The notes under the pieces: generated by a model
The model's input: the letters and a program-made list of their open reading frames with translations, nothing else
What the model was told of the DNA's origin: nothing
Databases searched by the model: none
Shown: positions 1 to 12,289 of the stretch, one piece after another
Layout: every line of letters starts with the position of its first letter
How positions within the stretch are numbered: the stretch's first letter is position 1
Program-made: the position numbers and the translations under genes
Assembly: GCA_022579005.1 (NCBI GenBank)
Contig: MU401689.1
Coordinates: forward strand, 1 to 55,667
From: Poronia punctata
Lineage: Eukaryota; Ascomycota; Sordariomycetes; Xylariales; Xylariaceae
Direction: 5' to 3'
DNA: 55,667 nucleotides

Positions 1-2574
1 GTTACTTTTATAAGCGTTATTTTAATTAAGCAGTGCTTACTTTTAATAAGGCCTTGTGCTTAAAAGTAGTAAGCTAGCTTATAAGCTATATAATATTTAA
101 AGTGCTTAGCTACTATAATAACTTTTTTTTTAAATTTACTTTTATTGTTATACTTAATATATAGTGCGCTACTATAGCAATATGCTATATATTTATAAAA
201 AAACTTAAATACTAATTTAAAGTTTACTTGCTAAAAAGCTTTAGTTTTAAAAAAGGCTGTTTGTTTATATTATGCTTTAATTAAAGCAAAAAAATCTTTA
301 TAAGATAGCATAGTTTAAATATTAATAACTTATAAGCATAAAGGGCTAATAAAAACGTTATACTAGTGCTGTTTTTTAAGCAAGCTGCTTTATAACTTTT
401 AATAATTAAAATAAAACTTAGTTACTAAGTAAACATTTTTAGTAAAGTTAAGCTAGTAATAAAGTTATAAGATTTGTTAAATTACTAAGTTAATTTTTTT
501 ATAGCTAAAAGCTAAGTAGATTTTTTAAATAATTAACTTACGCTTTTTTAAAAAATTAATATATTGTTTAAAAGTAAAATGCTAAGTTGCTTGTTTTTAT
601 AAAGTACTATTGTATATAAAGTATTAATATGTATAATTTTTAAACCTTTTTTATTTATGTTTATTATTATAGCATTTTAAAACAATACTAGTAATAAAAA
701 ATTAGGCAATCTTTTAACTTTTTTAGGTTTATTAAGCTATAGGCTTTAGTAGTAGCTTAATAAGCTAAATTAGGTAGCTAAAAGTAAGTAACTTATAATT
801 AAGTTTTAAAGCTTTATTTGCGCTTATTTATAAGTTAGCTTAAACTATATTAACGTTTATAAATATAGCGCTAAGCTAGGTATTAATAAATTGCTTTATG
901 TTACCTTTTTACTTATTATTATTGTTATTAGTAAGCTTTTAAAGTTGCTAAAATAAGCTATTTGCAGCTATATGTTTTTTTTTTAATATATAGCAAAGCT
1001 TAAAGTTAAATATTTTAATATATAAGATTTACTAAATAAAGATTATATTTAAAAAAGCAAAAAACTTATTATTTAGCTAGATAATTAGAACTTTTATATT
1101 AGTTTTTAAAATAAATTATATATTATAAAAGTAGTTTTATAAGCGCTTTAATAACTTAATAACGCTAAAAGCTTTTTTTTTTATAGCGTTGTAGTTTAAC
1201 TTAAGGCCTTTTTAATATTTTAACTTGTATTAAGCTAGCTTAATTTTTTTATTTACTTTTTAAGCTAAAATATATTTTTATTTAGTTTTAAAAGCATTAG
1301 TTTAAAAGTAGATTTGCTTACTTTTATAGTTAACAATAACTAAAAGCAGTATGTTAATTAAAGCAAGTTTTAATTAATTTATAAACTGCTATTGCTTACT
1401 TTTTTAAATAAAAGCTATATTTTTTTATAAAAAAGTAGTAAAAAATGTATAAATTTAAAAATAGTTTTTAATTTATATTTTATAGTAAATAATAACTTTA
1501 AAAAAAGCTTTAATATTTATAATATTTTTATACGCAGGCTATTTTTTAATTTTAATAACTTTTATATTAACAGGCTTTTTTTTATATATTTTATATATAA
1601 ACCTAATAATTTTTATAAATTAGCAACACTATTTGCTTTTTATAGCACTTAAAGTAAAACTAGCTAGTTTTAAGTTAAAAAGCATAGTATTAATATTTTT
1701 TAAATGCTTTAAGACGTATTGCTTAATTTTAAAAGCAACTTTTTAATTATTATAGTATAATATAAAGCTTTTAATTTTTATATTATTAAAAAAAGGCTTG
1801 CATTTTTAAAAAGCAATATTAAAAAAAACTTACGTAATAATATGCAAAAACTAAGCAATAAAGTTTATATAGCCTTATAGCAAAGTTATTATTTAAAGTA
1901 ACCTAAGCAAAGTGTTAAATATAGTTAAAGTATAGCTATAAATAAAAAAATTAATTTAATTATAGCTAAAAAACAAGTTGCTAACTAATATAATAACGTA
2001 TATAGTAAATTTTTTTATAAACTTATTATAACTTTATAATAAAATAGCGTTTTAAATAGTAATAGCATTAAGCTTAGTAGCTAAGTTAATAAGACATAAA
2101 CTTTTTTTAAGCTTTTTAACTACAAACTACGTATTATAATATAGCAAGCTTGCTTTTTTTAAGACCTTGTTTTTAAAGCGTATTTATAAGACCTTAATAA
2201 CTTTGTTTTTTAGTAGCGCAAAAATTAAAATGCTTTTAGCTTGCTATGCTTTATAAAGCATTGCTTTAATTTTATATAGCAAAGCAATACTATTATTAGC
2301 ATGTTTTATTTTAAAAAAATTTTATATTAAAGCTATTTTTTTATAAAAAAAGATTTTTAATAAAATTGTTTTTTTTATATTAGTAAAGTTAGTTTTTTTT
2401 AAGCTTTAAAGTAGCTTTATAACCTTTTTTTAAATAAGTTGCGTTTTTTAAAAGTATTTTATAAATTAAAGCTAAATATTTTTATAAATACTTTTTTATT
2501 ATAACTAAGTTTTATTTTTAACGTTTATAACTTTTTTTTTAATAGTTTTTTTTTTTTAGTTATACGTGCTTAAA
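1..2574. other. Unassigned degraded sequence
   Basis: No recognisable protein motif, LTR or RNA gene was found on either strand. The composition is the same RIP-like A/T background with residual GCT, GCA and ACT. It may be the interior of the element that ends at 7412 or of a separate older repeat. I saw no sequence shared with the Gypsy-1 copies. Confidence 0.5.
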
Positions 2575-5500
2575 AAAGTTGTTTTGTTTAGTAAAACATT
2601 ATTAAAAAAATAGACTTTTTTAGCCTTGCTTTTATATATAGTAAAAATATTAAATAACTTAATTAAAGCGCTTAATTAATTTGCTTTTTTAGCAGCAGTA
2701 ATGCTAGTTTATTAGGCTTTATAATAAACCTTTTAAGTAGTATTATAAAAAATATTTATAAAAGCGTTATTATATAGTATAGCTTATATAGTTTTATTAT
2801 TAGCTAAACTAATTAAAAATATGTTAAAAAGGCTAAAATTAATACTATGCTTATAATTAAATAATATAGCGTTTTTAAAATAAGTAAAGCTAAAGCTAGC
2901 AATATTTAAAAGTAAGCTTTTTTTAATATTAAATACTATATTAAAGATTTTTTTTTAAAGCATGCTATAAAAAGCAGCGTTATAATTTGCAACTAAGGCA
3001 ATGTTTTAATTATAGCAAAATAAGTTAAACTTATTATTATTATTACTATTAGCTACTTTTTTAATAGTTGCTTAATAAGGCCTTATTGCGCTATTTGCTA
3101 GCTTTAAAAATAAGTAAATAGCAGCTAGTTTTTTAATATATTAACAACTTTAAATAATTATAGCAAAAACTAGTTTTTAATAAACGCTACTAAAATTATA
3201 ATTTTTATTTTTTTAAACTATATATTATATATAAAGTAGTTATTTTAATAGTATAAAAATATATTTATTTTAATAATAAAATTTATACTTAAAAGCAAAG
3301 AGAATAAAGCATATTACTTTAAAATAATATATAATAAAAAATTAACGCTTTATTTAGTAAGCTATACTTTAATTTTAATAATACTAGTATAACTAATTTT
3401 GTTAGCGTTATTACTATAGCTTTTTTAAGTAAAACTAGTTTATTAAACTAATAAAGCGTGCTTTAAAACGTATATTTTAATAATAAGGCTAGCTTGCATA
3501 CTAGTATTAATAACTTTTGTAATAAGCTTGCTTTGCTTTTTTATACTTATAATAATAGTAATTTTAAAGCAAGTCTAGACGTAGTTAGTAACTATACGCT
3601 ACTTTAAAGCTATAAAAAATACTTAAAATAAAGTCGGCTTTAAATTAAAGCTTTAAGCACTTAGTTAAATATTGTTTTATAAAATATTAAAAGCAACTAT
3701 TATAATATTAATGCAAAAATAGCTGCTTATATTAGTTGCTTATTATAATGCATTTTTAATAAGCTAGGATTTAGTTTATTAAATTAAAGCTATAAAATAA
3801 TTAGTTAATTTTAAAAGCGTAATTATATTAAGTTATAAGCTAGGCAGCTTGCTAAAGTTTATAGCGTTAATTAAAACTTAACTTTTGCTTTTTTAGCTAA
3901 ATTAGTATTTAATATTTTTAAGCACTATATAAATAGTTTTTTTACTTTTAATTATAGCGTTTTAAATAATATAGCTAACTTAATAAATTAATATATTAGC
4001 GTAGCTTAGTGCTTTAAAAATTATGTTTTTAAGCATAATGTTAACCTTTTTTAAAAGTAGCTTATTAACTTTAGTATTTTATAATTATTAGGCTTTTATA
4101 TAAATATTAAGCGTTTGTTTTATATTAGCTTTTTTGCTTTTAAGTATATTTTTTATAGTAGTAAAAAGTAAATTAAACATTTTAATTTTTAAAGCAACTA
4201 GTTAAATATTTAATTATAGCAAAATATTTTCGTTTTTTTAAGCAAAAACTTTTATAAGCTTTTAATAAAAGTAGACTTATATAAAAAGTAGCTTATATTA
4301 GTTAATAGTAAACATTTTAGCAGCTATTTTATTGTTGCCTTTTTTAACTTTTTTTATAACTTTTATACTATTAAAGTTAATAGTAGTAATATAAATAAAA
4401 TTTTAGGTTTAGTTTATATAAACGTAGCTTTTGCTTTTATATATAAATAAGTTATTATTTTAACATAAAGCTTTAACTGTGCTTATATTACTAGTATAAG
4501 CAAAAGGTTTAGTATTAGTAACGTTTTTTATAGCTAAAGCGTTTTGTTAATTTTAAGCATTAGCTACTTGTACTAGTTAAATATACTTTGTTTATAACTA
4601 TTATACTGCTTTAAAAGCTATATTTTATAAAATTAAATTGCGCTTTTTAAGTTTATAGTATGCTAAAAAGTAAAGGTTATAATTATTAGCTAGGTTGTTT
4701 TTTTAAATATAGCATAATGCTTTAATTTTAATACTTTTATGCTTTTAGCTAAATATAACAACGTTACTAAGCAAGGCAATATATTAAATGTGCTTAGGCA
4801 AGCGCCTTTTTTTAAAGTGCTACTAACTATTAAAATGTATAATTTTGTTTTTATTAAAGTTATATACTTTTAAACAGTTTTATTATAAGTAAAAGTTTTT
4901 TAAACATATTTAATACTTATAACTAAGTACTTTTTAATTTAAACGGCCTTAGTAACTTTTTTGTTTTTGTTTATTATAGCTGCCTTGCTAGTTTATTAAA
5001 TATATTATAGCTTATGTGCTTTGCTAATTATAATTAATAAAAAGCTAAAGGGCTAGTTAATTTGTTATTTTTTATTGTTTTTTTATAATAACTTTTAGCT
5101 AACTTATTACAATTTTAATTTTTTAAAAACGCAAAATAAAGTTGTTTATAATAATAATAAGCTTTTGTTTTATAATAGTTACTAGCTAGCTATTAATTAT
5201 AGTTATACTTTTTGCTTATTAGGCGTTTTGTTAATTTTTAAGCTAAGCTATAGTAGCTTTAGTAAAATATAAGTAAAAAGGCTTATTAAGTTTTTTAAAA
5301 AGCTTAGACTTTTTTTTAAATAAGCTAAAATCTTTTTTACTTTGCTTTTAATATTTTTAAAAGTAAGATTTGTTTATTGCTTAAAAGTTAAGCTTATTAT
5401 AAAGGTTTTTATAAGTAAATTGTTTAAAGTTACTAAATCTTAGCTAATAAAAAAAAAAGATAGCTTAAATTATAAGGTTAAATATTTTTTATAAAAAGCT

Positions 5501-6540
5501 TTAAATTATAGCATTATTAAAATAAAGCTTATTATAAGCTTTAATATTTTAGTAAAAAAAACAATATTGCTAAAAGTATTTATATAAGCTTTTAATATTA
5601 TTTAACTAAAATATTTTTTTATAGTTATAAAGTGCAGCAATAGCAAAGGACTTTTGCTTAAGATTATTTAAATAAAAATAACGCTTAATAGCGCTATAAG
5701 CAATGTTTTAGTTTGTATAGTTTTTTAAAAAAAAAATTAATTACTTGCAAACTTTATAAGTTAAAGCGTATTAAGGCAATAATTAAATATAGGCTTTTAA
5801 GGTTATATAATAATTATTAAAGTAGTAAAAGACTTTTTTAAGCTAATTTATTACTTTAGTGCTGTTAAAAAGAAAATTAAAACGCTTTAAAAGGTTAAAG
5901 TAGGTTATATATTGCTAAAAAATATAAAGGTTATATAAAAAAGTAGCAAAATAGTTAGTAAAGACTAAAGTTAAGTTTTTATAGCTTATAGTTAAAGCGT
6001 TAAAAGTAAAAGTTAAAATAGGTTTTTAAGTAAAAAATAATAGCAAGGCAAAAGTTTTAGCTAACTTAAAGGCTTTAAGCTTTAAGTTAATAATAAAAAG
6101 TAAAATAAGGCTAGCTAAGTATAAGTAAATAGTTAAAAATATTGCTTTTTAAGTAAAAGTAAAGTTTAGTAAATTGCTTTAGTGTTATTTTAAAGCAAAA
6201 GGTTTAGGTAGTATAAAGTAGCAGCTTAGATTATAGTTTTTATTTATAAAATTGCAAAGTTTTATAAAAAGCAACGTATTAAATAAAAAAAACTATATAA
6301 AATAATATAAGCTAAAATAATAAAGTATAAATATATTAAAAAGCTAGTGTTAACTAAAAAAGAAAAAAGATATAATAAAAAGTTATTAGCTAGTATTTAT
6401 ATTTAGTTAAGATTTTAAGGGTTTTTGCTTAGGCAAGCTATTAATTTTTAAGGTTTTTATTAAAGGTTTAATTTTTAAGTTGCTTTAGTTTTTAACTGCT
6501 AGCTTGCGTGTACGTAGCTTTAAGTATAGCAAACTTTTTT
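2575..6540 (+). pseudogene. Possible degenerate long reading frame, unidentified
   Basis: Read by eye in one frame (position 2575 as first base), the first part (2575 to about 4150) has roughly half the stops expected from base composition. The frame around 5629-6540 is the same one modulo three. Stops are mostly TAA and TAG, as expected where Gln or Trp codons were mutated. The translation near 5800-6400 is rich in Lys and probable former Gln, suggesting a basic or coiled-coil tail. I recognise no transposase, reverse transcriptase, helicase or zinc-finger motif and give no function. A transposon protein is the likeliest source given the surroundings. The reduced stop density could also reflect a gene on the opposite strand, or chance. 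Confidence 0.25.
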
Positions 6541-6589
6541 ATACTTTATAAAATATGCTACCTTTTTTTATTTATTATAGTATTTAAAT

Positions 6590-6720
6590 TTTTTTAGTTT
6601 TTTTAGTTTTTTAGCTGCTTATTTTCTAGTTTTGCTAGTTTTTTAGCTACCTATTTTCTAGTTTTTTTCTAGTTTTTTTATATTTTTAGTTTTTTTAAAT
6701 TGCTATTAAAAATATTTTTT
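6590..6720. repeat. T-rich imperfect minisatellite
   Basis: Tracts of the type CTAGTTTTTT repeat irregularly, including two longer related units around TTTTCTAGTTTTGCTAG and TTTTCTAGTTTTTTTC separated by GCTACCTA. The strand is almost pure T with TAG punctuation. No coding content is seen. It may be slippage-generated low complexity in an untranslated part of an old element. Confidence 0.55.
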
Positions 6721-7109
6721 AAGTTATAGTTTTATAGTTTTATTAAACTAAAAATAGTAGGCTAGCTAGGTTATATTTTATAGTTTTAGCTTTATAGCTT
6801 AATTTGTATAGCTTTTACTGCTTAGTTTTAAACTGTAATAACTTAGTTGTTTTTAAAGCTTTTTTATAACATATTATTTTTATACTAAGGCTTTTAGCTA
6901 ATTTTTATAGTTTTTAAGGTTTAAAGTAGGCTAGTGTTTTATTTTTATTTTTTTAATTAAATGTTAGTAGTATTAAAGACTTACTGCATTTTTAGCTTGC
7001 GCGCGTCTGCATATATAAGCGCGTTATTAATTTCTAGCTTCTTTTTTTTTTTATATAGTTTGTTTTATAAAAAAAAACTTTTATAAGTTTTATGTTTAAG
7101 TAAAATTAC
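6721..7109. other. Unassigned sequence with slightly higher G+C
   Basis: This stretch includes a small cluster of GC steps near 6997-7022 (GCGCGCG and a later GCGCG) and a T run near 7042. Weak similarity to the reverse complement of 28406-28600 is possible, so it may be the continuation of the element that ends at 7412. I could not align it with confidence. Confidence 0.35.
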
Positions 7110-7412
7110 TATTAAAATAAAAATTAAAGATTTTCTAAGATTATTTTAACTTTATATTAAAAAAAGTTTAGCTAAAGTAAACGCATTAACTAGGTTTTAA
7201 AGGCTTTACATTAATTATAGCTTTATAAAGGTATTTTAAAAAGCATAACTTAGTATATTATGCGTACAATAAATAGCTAGGTATTTAGGTCTAAAAAGCA
7301 ACGCAAAAATGATGGCTATATATATAAAAACAGAAATTAAGCTAGCCCCTTTTAGTCTTATAGCTACCTTATAACGTAAGGCGTAACTAGCATGCATGCT
7401 AATTACGTTGTA
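7110..7412 (-). mobile_element. Terminal part of an unidentified element (inverted repeat copy A)
   Basis: The reverse complement of this segment aligns by eye along its whole length with 28104-28405, with differences mostly of the RIP type. The shared edge is sharp. Read on the minus strand, the element begins TACAACGTAATTAGCAT here and TGCAACGTAATTAGCAT at 28104. Immediately beyond the edge, at 7413, Gypsy-1 copy 1 sequence starts, so this element appears to have inserted into it. The TG start suggests an LTR, but no CA-ended boundary or second LTR was found. A DNA-transposon terminus or LINE end remains possible. Residual G+C is higher than in neighbours, for example GCCCC near 7345. Confidence 0.6.
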
Positions 7413-7478
7413 ATAGCTAGTTTTTAAATAGTTAACGCTTAAAAAATTAAGTAAACTTTTAAATAAATATTTTATATA
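7413..7478 (+). mobile_element. Gypsy-1 copy 1, short fragment left of the Copia insertion
   Basis: This segment aligns with 32172-32235 in Gypsy-1 copy 2 (shared ATAGCTAGTTTT, AAATAGTTAA and ACTTTTAAATAAATATTTTATATA). The alignment resumes in copy 1 directly after the Copia element at 15102. It is therefore the left flank of the Copia insertion site. To its left the Gypsy sequence is interrupted by the element ending at 7412, so the 5' LTR and gag of copy 1 are not visible in this window. Confidence 0.85.
7474..7478. repeat. Target site duplication, left (ATATA)
   Basis: The five bases ATATA directly precede the TG of the left Copia LTR. The same five bases follow the CA of the right LTR at 15102-15106. 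A 5-bp duplication is typical for Ty1/Copia integrase. Confidence 0.85.
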
Positions 7479-7888
7479 TGTTGGAATATTGGTAACAATA
7501 CTATAGCTAAGAACGCGGCTTAGGCTGCTAAGGCTACAAGAGTTAGGCTAACTTAACTAAGTGGACAAGGCACTTGTTAGCTATATAGTAGCTAACTTAT
7601 AGCTTAGATACTAGCAAAGTTTTTTTAGCCCTTTTAATTTTAATTAAATTAGTTAGCTTTGTATAAAGACGATATAAAAGGGAATTGCGCTTTAGCTGCA
7701 ATTTTTAACTTAGAACTTAGATAATTATATAAAACTAATTTAGAAAATAAAATTTATTATTATTTGTTTTATATATTGTTTATTGCTTTATTTTTTTATT
7801 TTATAAAAAGATAGAGTTTTTAGCTATGTATATTTATTATATATATAAAAAACAAAGTACTTTTTGTTTTTTAGTAAAGAAACTAATA
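7479..7888 (+). repeat. Copia 5' LTR (410 bp)
   Basis: It starts TGTTGGAATATTGG and ends ACTAATA, where the last base pair of the conserved CA end has mutated. It aligns along its full length with 14692-15101, with mainly C/T and G/A differences. An AT-rich TATAAAAG-type box is present near 7673 (GATATAAAAGGG), a plausible LTR promoter element. It retains more G+C than the element interior. Confidence 0.92.
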
Positions 7889-7983
7889 CTAATTAGTTAT
7901 TATTTTTAATAATATACGTTATTATTTATTAATAATAAATTAGCAAGGCACTTTAATAAACAAGATTTTTTAAAATATTATTA

Positions 7984-8078
7984 TATAAAGTAATATTACT
8001 TTATAAGACGCTTTATATAAAGAGATTTTTTTTAAATCTTATAATATTACTTTAAGCTTTGCTTTTTTTTAAGCAAAG
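7984..8078 (+). promoter_or_regulatory. Cluster of three hairpins in the Copia leader
   Basis: Just downstream of the 5' LTR lies a perfect 22-bp palindrome (7984-8005, halves TATAAAGTAAT and its complement). It is followed by a 6-bp stem with a 5-base loop (8023-8039, AGATTT/AAATCT) and an 8-bp stem with a 6-base loop (8057-8078, CTTTGCTT/AAGCAAAG). The position matches the untranslated leader, where retrotransposon RNAs carry dimerisation or packaging structures. That role is inference. A/T-rich sequence makes short palindromes easy to find, but the 8-bp G/C-containing stem is less likely by chance. Confidence 0.45.
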
Positions 8079-8679
8079 AATATGCAGCTTATATAAGCTT
8101 ATAAGTAAGCACTTTTATACCTTTTGTTTTTTTTTATTGTATAAATTGCTATAATAGCTAAAAATAAAAGCTAGTTTTTAAACGCTTAAAAGAACTATAT
8201 TGCTAAAAATATTACTAGTAGTACTTAAGGTTTTTATGCTTTTATATATAAAAACATTTTTGCAAGTTTAAATATTAATATTAAGGTTTAAAAAAATTAC
8301 GTTAACTTTAACTATTTTAATGCAAAATTTTAGCTTAACTAGCTATTTAATAAAAAAATAGTTATAACGTATATAGCTAAATGCTTATATAACTACGTAT
8401 AAAATAGCAGACTTTTTATAAATAGCTTTGCGCGTAATTATTAGGCAGACTTTAAAAGCTAAGACTAAAATATTTTTAAAATAGTTAAAAACAGTTTTTA
8501 AAAAAAGCTTTAAAATTAGGTTTAAAAAAGAGTTTTTATGTTTACTTTTAAAGAAAACTTATATATAAGAAAATTAAAGAAATTTTTATAGTTTATAGCT
8601 ACTATATAATTTATAATAGTATTTTTAGTTATATTATTATACTTATTTATTTTATAACTATTAACCTTTATTTAACCTA

Positions 8680-8784
8680 TACTTAGACTTATACTTGTTT
8701 TTATATTTATACTTATACTTGCACTTATATTTGTACTTATAATAAAGCTTATATTTGCAATTATACTAGTACTTATGCTTATAG
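8680..8784 (+). repeat. Degenerate ACTTAT/ACTTGT hexanucleotide repeat
   Basis: ACTTAT, ACTTGT and related hexamers recur with a six-base period, with interruptions. In translation this would give alternating Thr/Tyr- or Leu/Ile-type dipeptides, which suggests a decayed low-complexity stretch in or near gag. It is not seen in the other elements of the window. Confidence 0.6.
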
Positions 8785-11549
8785 CTACATAAGTAGCTTG
8801 TTTTTATATAAAAATACTTACTTTGTTATACTACTAATAGCTAAACTTTTTATACTAAATATAACTTTAAAAAGTACGTTTTTTTATTAAAAAACAAAAT
8901 TAACCTTTAGTACCTAGTATAATAAACTTGCTAAATAACGCTAAACCTTATTAATAGTAATAGCTTTATAGCTAAAGGTATAATAATAGCTAATACTTAT
9001 TAGCAACCTTTTTTTAAAAAAATATATACTTTTAAAAGTATAGTATAAAAAACCTTTATATAAAAACATTTTAAATACTAACGCTAGCACTATATAAAAG
9101 TACTATTAACTTGTTTTTATTTAAGCTAGTTTATTTAAACTAGGTTAAACTAGAGCTTTTTATAGCATTTAATAAAATATAGCAAAAAAACTAAAACTAT
9201 ATAAGATAACTATACAATATTTTATTTAATAAGACACGTATTTTTATAACTATGTATAAAAGACTTAGTTTTTGTTTAACGTAGTACTATGCTATTTTTT
9301 TAATAATTTTTTAAAATTATATAAAGCAGTACTATATTAATTATATTAAACTAATAAAAAGATAAAATAAAATATATAACGCGCTTAATATATATTTTAA
9401 TATATGCGTTAACTATAACTAGTATTAAACTAATTAGACTATAATAACTTTTATATAAATTAAAAACAAAAACTTAAAAAAGTCTAACTTAAAAGCGCTT
9501 AAATTGTTATTTAATAAACTTTAACTTATATAATAAGCACTAAGACCGAGGTTTAATAGCAAAATCCTTTTATATATAATTATTATATAAGCATATACTA
9601 AAGTTGTTAAGCTTAAGCTAGCGCTTATTGCTTAAAAAACAATAAGTAAAGCTTTAATATTTAACTTATAAGCAATAATGCAAGTTATAACTAATAAATA
9701 AATAACTTAGTACTTAATATATAAAAAACTAGCTAATGTTAACTATATTAACTAGAAGTATAATTATAATTAAGCCTAAAAGTTATTTAAATAACGTATA
9801 AAAAAATACTTAAAAGGAGGTAAATTTACTTTTTTTAAACCTACTTTTTATATATTTACTTTTTAAGCAGCGCAATTTAAGTAGCATGCTATATAATAAT
9901 GCTTTGTATATAAAAAGCTAAATTATAAGTTATATAACTATTTAAAAGAAAAAAAAGATAAGGCTTGTGCTTTGTATATTATAGTATATAAAGATTATAA
10001 TATTCTTATTGCTAATAATATTAACGCGTATATTTAAAAGTATGAAAAAATAAAAGTTAAAAAACTATTAAATAATAATAATAATATAGCTAATAATTTT
10101 AACTTAAAAAAAGGCAACTAAGCTATTTAACTTTTAATAAAAGCTGCTTACTTTTATTGTACTATAAAAGAAAATATTTACTAGCTTACAGCAAAACCTA
10201 TAAGCTTAGCAAATTTATTTTTTTTTAAAAATTAATATACTTGCAAATATTAAAGTATTTTATAAGATACTAAAGCAGCTAAAATATTAACTATTAAATA
10301 CTTATAAGCTAAAGCTTTTATATAAAAATACTTAAAAACTAAAATTAACTAGACTTTAAGTAGTATAATAATACGCTTTAAAAAAGTAATAAAAAAGAAA
10401 TTTATTAAGTTTATAAAAATTTAAACTTTTATTAGCAAGGTAACGTTTTATATTTTAAAAACACTTACTTTTTTTTTGCTTTTGTTATATAATGTAAACA
10501 AGCTTAAGGCCTATTTTAATAACGTTAAAAATAAGATTATATAATATAACAAAGTTAAGATTTTTATTGTTTAAAAATAAGGCTATTTATTTTTTATATT
10601 TTAATTGCTAAAGTAGTTATATATTTTATAAAGCTAGAGCTATGCTAACTTTATTAACGTTTTAAATACTTTTATATAAAAAAGCTGTATAACTTACTTA
10701 AGTTAGCAAGCTATAGCAATATTAATATAAAGGCTTTAAAAGAGATTTAAAAGGTTTATTACTAATGCTAAATTTATAATCTAGCTTTGTAAAGGTTTAA
10801 GTTTGCACTTTATAATAATTTTAATTTTAATTATAAAGTTATTATTAACGTTATATACTTAAATAATAAGCTAGTACTATATGTAATTAATAATAGTATG
10901 TTATTTTAAGCTGCTAAATTTTTAAAGTTACTATTTATATATAATATATAAAATATACTTTATTAATATTAGATAAACGTATACTAAAAGCTTTTTAACT
11001 ACGTTGTTTATAATTTTAGTATAAACTTTATATTTAAAGAGTTTTATAATAATGCTTAGCTTGCTAAAGTATTATGCGTTATAAAACTAGTAAAAGCATA
11101 TTAAGCAGTTAAAAAGATTAAAAAAGTATATAGCTTTTTGCGCAAAGCTTTTAATATTTTATATAAAGAGCTATAAGGTAGTATAAAAAAAGAAGATATT
11201 TTTTAAATAGTAGTTAAAGCGTTAAATAATACTACTAGACCTAATAAACTAGTACTAACGCTGCTTATTTTTAGTGCGTATTTAAAAGTTAATATTAACT
11301 TTTTTTTATTTTTTAATATTATATAAAGAGCTAAAGTAGTTAAAAAAGCTATAAAGAAGCTTTAAATAATTAAAGCAAAAAAAAACATCTTTTAAGCTTT
11401 AAATACTTATAATAGCTTTATAACGTATAATATACTATTACTTTTATTAAAAAGCAAGGTAATAGTATAAAAAGAAAATAAAAAATAAACTAGACTATAT
11501 AAAATTGCATTAATTAAAAACTAAAACATTATTGTTAATATAGTTAATA
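8785..11549 (+). pseudogene. Copia gag-protease-integrase region, not readable in detail
   Basis: By position between leader and reverse transcriptase this should contain gag, protease and integrase. The plus strand carries Lys/Asn-rich broken frames and scattered GCT/GCA codons. I could not place a zinc knuckle, a protease motif or the integrase DDE triad with confidence. The identification rests on element structure alone. Confidence 0.4.
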
Positions 11550-12289
11550 AACTAACGCAATTTTAATATATTTAAGTTAAGCTATACTATAGAAAATAAG
11601 TTAACGTAAATTTTGCAAATTTTAAAATTAGCTAACTTATAATAAAAACCTAGTAACGACGCTAAAGTAAACTAAAAAAAGATGCCTTATATAAAGTTTA
11701 TTTAATAGCTAAAAAAAAGATAAACTATAACCTTATAATATAACTATAAAAAAATAGCGTAATTATTACTTTAAAACTTTTATTTTAAAAGTTTAATAAA
11801 GTAAAAATTAAAAATTTAGCTGCTAAAGGCGTGTTTGTACTTATAAAGTATAATAAAGCAATTTATAGCAATACTTAGATTTTTAATATATACTTAGTAT
11901 AAAAAGTTAAAAAAAAAACGACGATGCTATATAAAAAATCTAAGCTTGTTGTTTAAAAGCATAATAATTAAAAAAAGCAAAAGCTGCTTACTTAATTACT
12001 AACTATTTAGAAAATAAGCTAATAGCTTATTTTTATACTAGGTTTATTTTTAGTTAAAAAATATAATATATAAAGTAAACTTTATAATATTTTATAAGCA
12101 TATATATAGTTAAGTAATAAGTTAACTTATACAATATATGCTAAGTTATTTAAAAAGTTAAAAAACGCATACTTTTTTAGCACCTTTTTATATATTGTAT
12201 AACTTTTATATAGCTTAGCAAAATCTAAGCTATATTAATTTAAAACATATTATAGTTATTATTATACAAAGCTAAAAATAAAGGTTTTA

